Assembly: GCF_030269125.1 (NCBI RefSeq)
Contig: NZ_BSSM01000001.1
Location: 124,001 to 188,000, forward strand
Origin: Streptomyces hygroscopicus subsp. hygroscopicus
GTDB lineage: Bacteria > Actinomycetota > Actinomycetes > Streptomycetales > Streptomycetaceae
Direction of reading: 5' to 3'
Length of the DNA stretch: 64,000 nt
Shown here: positions 42,462 to 50,768 of the stretch, in pieces
Position numbering within the stretch: the stretch's first letter is position 1
Layout of the letters: every line of letters begins with the position of its first letter
Notes under the pieces: model-generated
What the model was told of the DNA's origin: nothing
Database searches by the model: none
What the model saw: only the letters and a program-made list of their open reading frames with translations
Program-made: the position numbers and the translations under genes

Positions 42462-43118
42462 GTGACGGATGGCTACGAGGATCCGGGCGCCGCGGCGACC
42501 GCCCAGCTGCCGGCCGTCGTCGCCCGCGTCACCGCGCTCGCCGAGCGACTCGGGGTGCCCCAGGGCGAGGTCTTCGACGTCGCGCGGCTCTCGGTCGCCT
42601 GCGGGGTGCCGGAGCCGGTCGTCAAGGCGCTGCTCAGCGGGCGCCCTGCGGGCGAGCCCGATGTCCAGGCGCGGTTCCTTCAGCGCCTCGGGCTGCTGCG
42701 GCGCACCCGGCTGAAGCCGAACGGCCGCAAGTACACGCAGCAGGAGATAGCCGACGGCGCGGGCATGTCACGGCAGCAGGCCGGTGCGCTGATCAACGGC
42801 GACCGGCGGCCCACCATGGAGCACTGCGACGCGTTGCAGCGCTTCTTCCGGGTGCACGCCGGTTTCCTGACGGCGGAGGACCCGGAGGCGCTGGCGGGCA
42901 CGCTCCAGCGCACCGAGCAGGAGCTGTTGCAGAAGCTCGCCGACCGGGAGCGGGCCGCGGCCGGGCCCGTCGAGGATCCGCTGGAGCGGCTGCTCCAGGA
43001 CCACGGGGTGCGCGGAATCGCCTGGCGGGCCGCGCAGTTGCCGACCGACCAGCACCGGGACAAGGTCGCGGAATGGCTGGACATGCTGCTGGAGAGCGTG
43101 AAGCGGCCCGAGGCCTGA
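42462..43118 (+). CDS. XRE-type helix-turn-helix regulator
   Basis: A 218-residue protein with two possible DNA-binding segments. One is a short helical region near residue 30-65 (LGVPQGEVFDVARLSVACGV). The other is a clear XRE-like motif in the middle (YTQQEIADGAGMSRQQAGAL, INGDRRPTMEHCDALQRFF). The C-terminus is a coiled-coil-prone region (TLQRTEQELLQKLADRERAA) followed by WRAAQLPTDQHRDKVAEWLD, probably for oligomerisation. GTG at 42462 chosen for GTAGGAG eight bases upstream. Divergent from the MmyB-like domain gene and likely its partner. Conserved among Streptomyces, function not known. Confidence 0.82.
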   Translation: MTDGYEDPGAAATAQLPAVVARVTALAERLGVPQGEVFDVARLSVACGVPEPVVKALLSGRPAGEPDVQARFLQRLGLLRRTRLKPNGRKYTQQEIADGAGMSRQQAGALINGDRRPTMEHCDALQRFFRVHAGFLTAEDPEALAGTLQRTEQELLQKLADRERAAAGPVEDPLERLLQDHGVRGIAWRAAQLPTDQHRDKVAEWLDMLLESVKRPEA

Positions 43119-43237
43119 CGGTGTACCGGGCGGGCCGCCGGGGTGCGGTTTCGCCCGATTGTCAGTGGTGGGCGGCAAGCTGGATGCGTGCGCCGCAGCG
43201 CGCGTGACCGTGACGCCTACTCGGGGAGAGCCGACCG

Positions 43238-43468
43238 ATGCCCACCGCCGTACTGACCGACCATGAGCGCATTGCCGTCCAGGCCTACTTGCGGTTGCTG
43301 CACACGGTGCGCGCCGCCTTCGACGGTCCACCGGACGGAGCGCCGCCCGCCCTCGTGCCGCCCTCCGTGCTCGCCGAGGCGGAGACGGCCCTCGCGGAGG
43401 CCGGCCTCGCGGGAAACGAGGAGGAGTTCTTCCGGATGCTGAGCGGCTGGTGCCCGCCGTCCGCGTGA
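43238..43468 (+). CDS. Small hypothetical protein
   Basis: A 76-residue acidic, mostly helical protein (VLTDHERIAVQAYLRLLHTV, VLAEAETALAEAGLAGNEEE) with one cysteine near the end. It has no domain I recognise. The ATG follows GGGGAGAG at seven bases, and codon third positions are strongly G/C, so it looks real. It lies 120 bp after the XRE gene in the same direction and could be co-transcribed with it. Confidence 0.65.
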   Translation: MPTAVLTDHERIAVQAYLRLLHTVRAAFDGPPDGAPPALVPPSVLAEAETALAEAGLAGNEEEFFRMLSGWCPPSA

Positions 43469-43792
43469 ACGGACAGGACCGGAAACCCGGCGCCCCCGTC
43501 GCCGGTGTGGGGGTACGGCGACGGGGGCTGCCGCCGGCATGGGGATGCGGTGGCACGACTCGCCGCGGCCGGAACGCGGACGCGGCGCCGGCGACCCACC
43601 GGCCGCCGGACCGGGACGGTGCCGGCGCGCGTCGTCCCCAGGCTCCGGGAGCGACCAGGACGCCCGGACCGGCAACCGGCACGCTCACCCGGGAGCCGCA
43701 CGACCAGGGGCCGGCGGTGCCGCCGCGAGGGCGGGCCGGCGGGACCGCTGGGCGGATACGACGACCGCGACACCGAACCGGGACACCGGCGA

Positions 43793-43916
43793 GGCGACCG
43801 GGTCGTCACGACCGGAACACGGACACCTCGACAGCGACCCACCGGCCACAGGACACGGACGATGACGGCGGACCACCGGTCACCACGCGACCGGGGCTCC
43901 CGCGACCGAGGACGCG
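43793..43916 (+). repeat. Direct repeat copy 1 (124 bp, 189-bp period)
   Basis: Begins GGCGACCGGGTCGTCACG and ends GACCGAGGACGCG. It is nearly identical to the copy at 43982-44105, with a handful of substitutions concentrated in the first half. Confidence 0.85.
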
Positions 43917-43981
43917 ACCACAGGACGGCCGGACCACTACGCGGACACGACGCCCAGAACACCCAACCCGAACACGAACAC

Positions 43982-44105
43982 GGCGACCGGGTCGTCACGC
44001 CCGGAACACGGGCACCTCGACGGCGAGCCACCGGCCACAGGACACGGACGATGACGGCGGACCACCGGTCACCACGCGACCGGGGCTCCCGCGACCGAGG
44101 ACGCG
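43982..44105 (+). repeat. Direct repeat copy 2 (124 bp, 189-bp period)
   Basis: Same as copy 1, exactly 189 bp downstream. The last 75 bases (from CCGGCCACAGGACACGGAC onward) appear identical between copies. Confidence 0.85.
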
Positions 44106-44208
44106 GCGGCGTCGTCGGGTTCCGGGGGCGGCGGGGCCGCCGGCCGGGACGCGGGCGCGGCGGCGTGAGCCCGCCAGCGGGGACGCGGGCGGGGGCTTCG
44201 CGGGTGGG

Positions 44209-44892
44209 TCAGGCGGGGTGCGGGATGACGACCGCGGTGGTCACCAAGGCGTCCCGTACGGCCCAGCGGCCGTCGAAGACCTGGAGGCGGCGCTCGCCGA
44301 CGAGGGGGCCGGGGACCAGGAGTTCGGCGTGCAGCGTGCCGTGCGGGGCGCCGTCCGGGGCCGGACACAGGGTGATGTCGGCCTCGGAGAAGTCCAGCCA
44401 CTCCCGGGTGAGCGGGAACCACGCCTTGTACACGGACTCCTTGGCGCTGAACAGGATCCGGTCCCAGTGCACCTCGGGCCGCTGCCCCGCGAGTCGCTCC
44501 AGGCGTGCCGCCTCGGCGGGCAGGAAGACGGACGCGCCGACGCCGTCGGGCAGCGGGCCGTGCGGTTCGGCGTCGATGCCGAGGGAGACCAGGTCGGTGG
44601 CGCGGACCAGCGCGGCGGCGCAGTAGCCGTCGCAGTGGGTCATGCTGCCGACGATGCCCGCCGGCCACTGCGGGGCGCCGCGCTCCCCGCTGACCACGGG
44701 CCGCGCCGGGATGCCGAGCTTCTCCATGGCGCGCCGGGCGCAGCCGCGTACGGCGGCGAACTCTCGGCGCCGCTTGGCCACGGCGCGGGCGACGAGCACC
44801 TCCTCCTCCGGGTGGAGCGGGGTGTCCCACAACGGGTCGTCACGGAGTGCCTCCACGGCCACGACCGACTCCGGGAGCAGTTCCTCGATCAC
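44209..44892 (-). CDS. 4'-phosphopantetheinyl transferase (Sfp/EntD type)
   Basis: A 227-residue PPTase that activates acyl and peptidyl carrier proteins. The P1-P3 motifs are visible: VVSGERGAPQWPAGIVGSMT, SLGIDAEPHGPLP with the metal aspartate/glutamate, and FSAKESVYKAWFPLT with the KES core. GTG start, with GGAGGTGG six bases upstream. The start lies 53 bp inside the end of the upstream metallophosphoesterase gene, so the two are tightly coupled. It probably serves polyketide or nonribosomal peptide synthases encoded elsewhere. EntD-like rather than AcpS, based on length. Confidence 0.9.
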   Translation of the reverse strand: MIEELLPESVVAVEALRDDPLWDTPLHPEEEVLVARAVAKRRREFAAVRGCARRAMEKLGIPARPVVSGERGAPQWPAGIVGSMTHCDGYCAAALVRATDLVSLGIDAEPHGPLPDGVGASVFLPAEAARLERLAGQRPEVHWDRILFSAKESVYKAWFPLTREWLDFSEADITLCPAPDGAPHGTLHAELLVPGPLVGERRLQVFDGRWAVRDALVTTAVVIPHPA

Positions 44893-45745
44893 CGGCTTCC
44901 ACCTCCATCGGCAGAACGCGGCGCGCCCTTCCCGGGGTCTCCGGACGCTTGCGCCACTCACGGGGGTAGCCCACGGAGACCTCGGTGAAGCGGACTCCGT
45001 CGTGCCAGGTGGTGCGGGGGATGTGCAGATGGCCGTAGACCATGGTGGCGACGCGGAACCGGCGGTGCCAGTCGGCGGTCAGCTCGGTGCCGCACCACAT
45101 GGCGAACTCGGGGTGCCACAGCACCTCGGTGGGGTGCCGGTCCAGCGGGTAGTGGTTGGCCAGCACGGTCGGCAGGTCACCGGGCAGCGCGGCGAGCCTC
45201 GCCTCGGTCTCCGCGACCCGGTCGCGGCACCATGCCTCACGGCTCGGGTACGGGTCCGGATGCAGCAGGTACTCGTCGTTGCAGACGATGCCGGTGCCCT
45301 CGGCGTAGGCGAGGCCCTCGGCCTTGGTGGAGCAGCCGGCGGGCAGGAAGGTGTAGTCGTAGCCGAGGAACAGCGGGGCGACGACGGCCGGGCCGCCGGG
45401 GCCGTGCCACACCGGGTAGGGGTCCTCGGGGGTGAGGACACCGAGGCCGCGGCAGACCTCGACCAGGTGCTCGTAACGGGCGACGCCGCGCAGTTGTACG
45501 GGATCCTTCGGATGGGTCCACAGGTCGTGGTTGCCCGGCGCCCACAGCACCTTGCGGAAGCGGTCGGCGAGGGTGGAGAGGGTCCAGCGGATGTCCTCGA
45601 CGGTCTCCGCGACGTCGCCCGCGACGATCAGCCAGTCCTCGTCGTCGGTCGGGTGCAGCTGCTCGACCAGGGCGCGGTTCTCCGGATAGGAGATGTGCAG
45701 ATCGCTGATGGCCAGCAACTGGCCGGTACCGGCCGTGGGCTCCAC
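44840..45745 (-). CDS. Calcineurin-like metallophosphoesterase
   Basis: A 301-residue enzyme with all five metallophosphatase motifs in order: LLAISDLHISYPENRALVEQ, DWLIVAGDVAETVED, VLWAPGNHDLWTHP, TVLANHYPLDRHPTEVLW and MVYGHLHIPRTTWHDGV. It would be a cytoplasmic two-metal hydrolase of phosphoesters. GTG start. Its last 17 codons overlap the PPTase gene; the tail GDRGTAPGVGRGRGGTP looks like out-of-frame read-through, so the functional domain probably ends earlier. Physiological substrate unknown. The pairing with a PPTase suggests a role in carrier-protein or phosphopantetheine turnover (inference). Confidence 0.9.
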   Translation of the reverse strand: MEPTAGTGQLLAISDLHISYPENRALVEQLHPTDDEDWLIVAGDVAETVEDIRWTLSTLADRFRKVLWAPGNHDLWTHPKDPVQLRGVARYEHLVEVCRGLGVLTPEDPYPVWHGPGGPAVVAPLFLGYDYTFLPAGCSTKAEGLAYAEGTGIVCNDEYLLHPDPYPSREAWCRDRVAETEARLAALPGDLPTVLANHYPLDRHPTEVLWHPEFAMWCGTELTADWHRRFRVATMVYGHLHIPRTTWHDGVRFTEVSVGYPREWRKRPETPGRARRVLPMEVEAGDRGTAPGVGRGRGGTP

Positions 45746-45828
45746 CCCGTGTCCCCCTTCCGATCAGCGATTCGTCGGATCCACAAGAACATAATTGCGA
45801 GCGGCGTTCAAGGGCTTCTCGCCCGCGC

Positions 45829-47166
45829 CTACTTGAGGTAGGCCAAGCCCGGGTGGGCCGCGATGTAGCCGTCCGTCAGCCTGCCGGCCACGTTCACCGA
45901 GTCGACCAGGGGGTGCAGGGCGAAGGCCTTGACCGCCGTCGCCCGGGAGGCGGACTCGGCGGCGGAGAGGACCTCGCGTTCCACCGCCTTGACCGCGCCG
46001 ACCAGGCCCGCCGCGTGGGCGGGCAGGGGGTCGGTGGCCAGCGGATGGGCGCCGTTCGCGTCGACCATGCAGGGGACCTCGACGACGGCGTCGGCGTCGA
46101 GGGTGGGGAGGGTGCCGCTGTTGCGGACGTTGAGGATGAGCGTCGTACGTTCGTCGCGGGCGATGGCGCGCATCAGGGCCAGGGCCACCTTCTCGTAGCC
46201 GCCGGAGAGGTCCTCGGCCTCGCGTTCGCCGGCCCCCGCCGTCTCGCGGTTCTCCGACATGTACGTCGCCTCGCGCTCGGCGCGGGTGCGGTCCCAGGCG
46301 TCGAGCGCGGAGACGTCCGGGCGCAGGGCCTCCTCGTAGAAGCGGGCCTGCTGGTCGCGCAGGAAGGCGCCGCGGGTCCGCTCGGCCTCCTGGTAGGCGC
46401 GGACGGTCTCGCGGTTGAAGTAGTAGTAGTGCAGGTACTCGTTGGGGATCGCGCCGAGCGAGCGGAGCCAGTCGGGGCCGAAGAGCCGGCCCTCCTCGAA
46501 GGAGCCGAGCAGCGCGGGATCGGCGAGCAGCCGCGGGAGTTCGTCGCGCCCGGCGACGCGCAGACCGCGCACCCAGCCGAGGTGGTTGAGGCCGACGTAG
46601 TCCACGAAGGCCTCCCGGGGATCGGCGCCGAGGACGCGGGCGAGGCGCCGGCCGAGGCCGACCGGCGAGTCGCAGATGCCGATGACGCGGTCGCCGAGGT
46701 GCCGGGACATCGCCTCGGTGACCAGGCCGGCCGGGTTGGTGAAGTTGATGACCCACGCGTCGGGGGCGAGGCGGGCCACGCGGCGGGCGATGTCGGTCGC
46801 GACGGGCACGGTGCGCAGCCCGTAGGCGATGCCGCCCGCGCCGACCGTCTCCTGGCCGAGGACGCCCTCGGCCAGCGCGATCCGCTCGTCGTCCGCCCGC
46901 CCCGAGAGGCCGCCGACACGGATCGCGGAGAAGACGAAGTCGGCGCCGCCGAGGGCCTCGTCGAGGTCGGTGGTGGTGCTCACCCGGGGTGCGTCGGGGG
47001 TCCCGGCGGCCTGCTCGGCCAGCACCCGGGAGACCGCGTGCAGCCGGTCGGCGTCCAGGTCGTGCAGGACGACCTCGGTGACCCGGCCCTCGCCCCGGTC
47101 GGTCAGCAGCGCGCCGTACACGAGCGGCACGCGGAAGCCGCCACCGCCCAGAATCGTCAGCCTCAC
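45829..47166 (-). CDS. GH4-family 6-phospho-beta-glucosidase
   Basis: A 445-residue NAD- and metal-dependent glycoside hydrolase of family 4. The N-terminal dinucleotide motif is LTILGGGGFRVPLVYGALL, followed by LDADRLHAVSRVLAEQ, ETVGAGGIAYGLRTVPVATD, WVINFTNPAGLVTEAMSRH, ICDSPVGLGRRLARVLG and GLNHLGWVRGLRV. These include the metal-binding cysteine and histidine. Cytoplasmic; acts on phosphorylated or plain beta-glucosides, helped by NAD-dependent redox chemistry. GTG start with GGGAAAGG upstream. Monocistronic. Alpha-galactosidase members exist in the family, but the GGGGF(R)xP pattern favours the phospho-beta-glucosidase group. Confidence 0.9.
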   Translation of the reverse strand: MRLTILGGGGFRVPLVYGALLTDRGEGRVTEVVLHDLDADRLHAVSRVLAEQAAGTPDAPRVSTTTDLDEALGGADFVFSAIRVGGLSGRADDERIALAEGVLGQETVGAGGIAYGLRTVPVATDIARRVARLAPDAWVINFTNPAGLVTEAMSRHLGDRVIGICDSPVGLGRRLARVLGADPREAFVDYVGLNHLGWVRGLRVAGRDELPRLLADPALLGSFEEGRLFGPDWLRSLGAIPNEYLHYYYFNRETVRAYQEAERTRGAFLRDQQARFYEEALRPDVSALDAWDRTRAEREATYMSENRETAGAGEREAEDLSGGYEKVALALMRAIARDERTTLILNVRNSGTLPTLDADAVVEVPCMVDANGAHPLATDPLPAHAAGLVGAVKAVEREVLSAAESASRATAVKAFALHPLVDSVNVAGRLTDGYIAAHPGLAYLK

Positions 47167-47374
47167 GTCCCACGCGCCTTTCCCCGAGTCCCGACCGGCC
47201 GTCGCCCCCATCATCCCCGGCACCGCCGCCCGGCGCACGCTCCCGACCCTCCTGTCTCGCGGAAGCACCCGGGCATCGGCCGGAACCGGCGCTCCGGACG
47301 CGTGGCCGCAACCCGCCGTCCGCCGATCCGTGGTTGCATGCGGACCCCGACTCGACAGCCGTGACAGGAGCCTG

Positions 47375-48217
47375 ATGAAGCGTCGAATCGCCGCGCTCAC
47401 CGCACTGGTGGGCGCGCTCGTGTGTGCCGCCCCGAGCGCGTCGGCGGCCGAGCCGGCCCGGTGGACCGCGGCCGGGACGTCGTACACCGACACCCTTGGC
47501 GGCGGCCAGGGCCTCGCCAGCCGGGCCGACGGCTCGCTGCTGCACCGCGGGCTGCTCGACATCCCGCTGGACCTGCGGATCAGGGGCTGGAACCACGTGG
47601 GCGACCCGGACGTCGCGCGCGGTTACGTGTTCGACGCCTACCAGGGCGCCGACACGGCCACGTCGAAGATGTACGCGGTGACCACGCCGGGCGGGAAGCG
47701 GTACGACTACGTGCACCCGCTCGATCCGGGCGAGAAGGTGAACAACTCCTTCGCCGCCGTCTCGCCCGACGGGCAGTGGCTGGTGTCGGGCGAGTGGGAG
47801 GTCCAGGACCGGCTCCAGGTGTTCCCGGCGCCGCTGCTCAACCCGGCCACCCCGCGCACCGGCGGGGCGCTGGCCCAGGCCGGGCAGATCAGCCTGGACA
47901 GACCGGTGCGCGACATCCAGGGCTGCGACTTCGTGACCGCCACCCGTCTGCTGTGCGCGTCCGACGACGGCTCGGGCGGACTCTTCCCGCAGAGCAGGCC
48001 GCTGCTCCAGGTCGACCTCCCGCACCCGCTGGACGGCGAGCCGGTCACGGGCCGCGTGAGCAGCCTCTTCGGTCTGCCCCAGCGGAGCGTGTGCAAGGGC
48101 ACGTTCGAGGCCGAGGGCGTCGACTACGACTCCGGCACCGGCATTCTGCGCGCCGAGGTGATCGCACCGGGCGTGTGCGCGGCGGCGACGACCGTGTACG
48201 CGTACCGCCTGGAGTAG
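47375..48217 (+). CDS. Secreted protein of unknown function
   Basis: A 280-residue exported protein. Signal peptide MKRRIAALTALVGALVCAAP with cleavage near SASAA. The mature part has segments such as LDIPLDLRIRGWNHVGDPDV, GYVFDAYQGADTATSKMYAV, NNSFAAVSPDGQWLVSGEWE and DIQGCDFVTATRLLCASDDG, suggesting a beta-propeller-like fold with paired cysteines. No catalytic motif is recognised. AGGAG five bases before the ATG makes the start secure. Divergent from the GH4 gene and upstream of the GH16 glucanase, separated from the latter by a terminator. Confidence 0.8.
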   Translation: MKRRIAALTALVGALVCAAPSASAAEPARWTAAGTSYTDTLGGGQGLASRADGSLLHRGLLDIPLDLRIRGWNHVGDPDVARGYVFDAYQGADTATSKMYAVTTPGGKRYDYVHPLDPGEKVNNSFAAVSPDGQWLVSGEWEVQDRLQVFPAPLLNPATPRTGGALAQAGQISLDRPVRDIQGCDFVTATRLLCASDDGSGGLFPQSRPLLQVDLPHPLDGEPVTGRVSSLFGLPQRSVCKGTFEAEGVDYDSGTGILRAEVIAPGVCAAATTVYAYRLE

Positions 48218-48228
48218 GAAGGCGGCCC

Positions 48229-48253
48229 GGCGGGCGGCCGCGAGCCGCCCGCC
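48229..48253. terminator. Intrinsic terminator, 10-bp stem
   Basis: GGCGGGCGGC and GCCGCCCGCC pair around CGCGA, 12 bp after the stop of the secreted protein gene. Confidence 0.7.
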
Positions 48254-48313
48254 GCCCGCCCCCTTCAGCCGGTGAACTCTTCCGCGCCCACCGGACTTTC
48301 GCTGTTTCAAGTC

Positions 48314-48367
48314 TTGACGGCCTCCGAGTCGGGGAGCACATTGGCGGCACCTTGAGAGCGCTCTCAA
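48314..48367 (+). promoter_or_regulatory. Promoter and LacI-type operator of the GH16 gene
   Basis: TTGACG (48314-48319) and CACATT (48337-48342) are 17 bp apart. TTGAGAGCGCTCTCAA (48352-48367) is a perfect 16-bp palindrome directly downstream of the expected start, of the TGxGAGCGCTCxCA type bound by CebR-like LacI regulators. This should repress the glucanase in the absence of oligosaccharide. Confidence 0.65.
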
Positions 48368-48408
48368 CGGGTTCCCCCGCACACCCCCCGCTCCCCGAGA
48401 GGCCACCC

Positions 48409-49812
48409 ATGAGTGAATCCTCCGGCACCCCCAGACCCCGCTCCCTGCGCCGCGCCCTCGTCGCGGCCGTCGCCACGTTCGGTCTGGCCGCGGCCGTCGC
48501 CACCGCGGCGACCGGGTCCGCCGACGCCTCCGCCCCTGCGCCGCCGTCCGGCTGGTCGCAGGTCTTCCTGGACGACTTCAACGGCGCGGCCGGCAGCAGC
48601 GTCAACACCTCCGACTGGCAGTTCGACACCGGGACCTCGTACCCCGGCGGGGCCGGCAACTGGGGCACCGGCGAGGTCGAGTCGATGACGTCGAGCACCA
48701 GCAACGTCTCCCTCGACGGCACCGGCGACCTGCTGATCACCCCGCGCCGCGACGCGTCCGGCAACTGGACCTCCGGCCGGATCGAGACCACCCGCACCGA
48801 CTTCCAGCCCCCGGCCGGCGGCAAGCTGCGCGTGGAGGCGCGCCTCCAGATGCCGAACGTGACCGGCAACGCGGCCGCCGGGTACTGGCCCGCGTTCTGG
48901 ATGCTGGGCGCGCCCTTCCGGGGCAACTACCAGAACTGGCCGAGCGTCGGCGAGTTGGACATCATGGAGAACGTCCAGGGCCTGAACAAGACCTGGGCCA
49001 CCATGCACTGCGGGACCAGCCCCGGCGGCCCCTGCAACGAGACCAGCGGCATCGGCAACTCGACCGCCTGCCCGAACACCACGTGCCAGTCGGGCTTCCA
49101 CACCTACACCATGGAGTGGGACCGCTCGGTCAGCCCGGAGGCGATCCGCTTCTACGTCGACGGCGTCAACTACCAGACGGTCACGGCGAACCAGATGGAC
49201 GCGGCCACCTGGACCAACGCCACGAACCACGGCTTCTTCGTCATCCTGGACGTGGCGATGGGCGGCGGCTTCCCGGGCGCCTTCGGCGGCGGCCCGACCA
49301 GCGCCACCGAGCCGGGCCACCCGATGGTCGTCGACTACGTCCAGGTGCTCCAGTCCTCGGGCGGCGGGAGCGGCACCACTCCCCCGCCGCCGACCGGCAA
49401 CCGGGACGCCTACAGCGCGATCCAGGCGGAGTCGTACGACGACCAGTCCGGCGTGGCCACCGAGACCACCACGGACACCGGCGGCGGGCAGGACATGGGC
49501 TACCTCGCCAATGGCGACTGGGCGCTCTACAAGGGCGTGAACTTCGGCTCCACGGCGGCCACCCAGTTCTACGGCCGGGTGGCGAGCGGCGCGGGCAGCG
49601 GGGTCAGCGGCCTGGTGGAGGTGCGGCTGGACAGCCGTACGAGCGCGCCCGTCGGGAGTTTCGCGGTGGGCGACACCGGGGGCTGGCAGTCCTGGCGGAC
49701 GGTTCCGGCCAACATCGGGTCGGTCACCGGTACGCACGACGTGTACCTCACGTTCACCAGCGGGCAGCCGGCCGACTTCGTGAACGTCAACTGGTTCGAC
49801 TTCGGGCACTGA
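48409..49812 (+). CDS. Secreted GH16 endo-beta-glucanase with C-terminal CBM6
   Basis: A 467-residue exported glycoside hydrolase. The signal peptide (RRALVAAVATFGLAAAVATA) ends near residue 45. The GH16 domain spans residues 45-320 with the catalytic motif VGELDIMENVQG (ExDxxE) and substrate-cleft residues GYWPAFWMLG. A Pro/Gly/Thr linker (GGGSGTTPPPPTGN) leads to a family 6 carbohydrate-binding module (YSAIQAESYDDQSGVATETT; YLANGDWALYKGVNFG; VNVNWFDFGH). It hydrolyses beta-1,3 or mixed-linkage glucans such as fungal wall laminarin. Controlled by a perfect palindromic LacI-type operator just upstream. Confidence 0.93.
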   Translation: MSESSGTPRPRSLRRALVAAVATFGLAAAVATAATGSADASAPAPPSGWSQVFLDDFNGAAGSSVNTSDWQFDTGTSYPGGAGNWGTGEVESMTSSTSNVSLDGTGDLLITPRRDASGNWTSGRIETTRTDFQPPAGGKLRVEARLQMPNVTGNAAAGYWPAFWMLGAPFRGNYQNWPSVGELDIMENVQGLNKTWATMHCGTSPGGPCNETSGIGNSTACPNTTCQSGFHTYTMEWDRSVSPEAIRFYVDGVNYQTVTANQMDAATWTNATNHGFFVILDVAMGGGFPGAFGGGPTSATEPGHPMVVDYVQVLQSSGGGSGTTPPPPTGNRDAYSAIQAESYDDQSGVATETTTDTGGGQDMGYLANGDWALYKGVNFGSTAATQFYGRVASGAGSGVSGLVEVRLDSRTSAPVGSFAVGDTGGWQSWRTVPANIGSVTGTHDVYLTFTSGQPADFVNVNWFDFGH

Positions 49813-49844
49813 CCCGTCCGCGGGGGCCGGGGTAGCGTTCTGGC

Positions 49845-50246
49845 ATGACGTCAGGACCGCCCCGGTTTCCGCCGTACCCGATCCGCGGCGTGCGGGTGCT
49901 GCACCGGAAGCAGAACTGCGCGCCGCAGTTCGCGCTGATCACGGTGGATTTCGAGCCCGCGGCCGAAGGCGTCGTCCTGGAGGTGGCCGAGGGGCTGACG
50001 GTGGAGTACGAGCCCGCCGAGGACCTGCCGCGCTTCTTCGCCGCGGTCGCCGCGGGCGTCGAGGAGCGGTTGAGCCTGCCGGAGGAGGGGGTCGTGGCCG
50101 CCGCGAGGGTGGTGCTGCGGCAGGCCCGCGCGGACGCCGTCGGCTCCAGCGAACGGGCGTTCAGGGTCGCGGGGTACCTCGCGGCCCGCGAGGCGCTGGA
50201 GCGGACGGCGCGGGCCGAGCGCGGGTCCCCCGGCGCTGAGCCGTAG
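49845..50246 (+). CDS. Conserved hypothetical protein
   Basis: A 133-residue protein (FPPYPIRGVRVLHRKQNCAP, ALITVDFEPAAEGVVLEVAE, VEERLSLPEEGVVAAARVVL). The beta-alpha pattern slightly resembles the C-terminal domains of elongation factor G-like proteins, but I cannot assign it. The ATG is likely; a weak GGGG precedes it. It follows the glucanase gene by 32 bp and may be read through from it. Codon use is typical of the region. Confidence 0.6.
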   Translation: MTSGPPRFPPYPIRGVRVLHRKQNCAPQFALITVDFEPAAEGVVLEVAEGLTVEYEPAEDLPRFFAAVAAGVEERLSLPEEGVVAAARVVLRQARADAVGSSERAFRVAGYLAAREALERTARAERGSPGAEP

Positions 50247-50768
50247 CCGGCGGTCCCCTCGTCGAGGACCGCCATGACCCGGTGCGGGACCCGCGGCCCG
50301 CCGCGCCGGACGGCGGGGGTGCTCGCGCGGGAAGGAGACCCGGTCCTGCGGGAGCCGCCCGGCACGCGGGACGGCGGCGGAGCCCGCAGCCCGCGATGCC
50401 GCGCCCCGCGCCAGGAGTGCGGCACGGGCGGGTTCCGGCGGACCTCCGTGGCGATCCGCACCGGCGTCGCGCGCCCGGCTCGCAGCCATGCGCCGGGGAC
50501 ACGCTCGCCGGCGCCGCGTGGACCACCCCGGGGCGCGTGGCGGTCGGTGCTGTCGAGGGGCGACGGCCGCCCGCGACGAAGGAGCCGGGGACCGCGAAGG
50601 CCCGGTCGCGAAGGAGCCGCGGACCGCGAAGGCCCGGTCGCGGTCGACGCGGGCGGCGAAGTCCGTCGTCCCGAGGACGGTCCGCGGGTCGGTGGTGTTC
50701 ACGCGGCCCCTGCCCGGATCCGGAGCGCGCGCCAGGCCGGGAGCGGCGGCGGACCCGGCCGGTGGCGG
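50247..50768. other. 522-bp gap with a decayed minus-strand gene and a 32-bp tandem duplication
   Basis: On the minus strand the stretch starting near 50702 (GTG) reads NTTDPRTVLGTTDFAARVDR and then DRAFAVRGSFATG with G/C-ending codons. Near 50470-50400 another frame reads VRIATEVRRNPPVPHSWRG. The frame is broken by a 32-bp duplication, so this is probably a relic. I cannot identify the ancestor. Confidence 0.4.
50578..50641 (+). repeat. Tandem duplication, 2 x 32 bp
   Basis: GAAGGAGCCGGGGACCGC and the following bases to 50609 repeat immediately at 50610-50641 with one substitution. The unit is not a multiple of three and shifts the reading frame of the relic around it. Confidence 0.8.

Larger units (their letters stand above)
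43469..44208. other. 740-bp gap with tandem 189-bp repeat block, no convincing gene
   Basis: All six frames were considered. Open frames exist on both strands but their third-position G/C is only about 75 percent in the repeat area, below the genes around it. The products are Arg/Thr/Asp/Pro low-complexity. The block contains two near-identical 124-bp copies and an older degenerate copy to their left. Confidence 0.6.

Noticed and set aside
43450..44988. Long plus-strand ORFs through the 189-bp repeats (also minus-strand 43285-44031)
   Set aside because: Third-position G/C is too low, products are low-complexity, and the right part is antisense to the PPTase gene.
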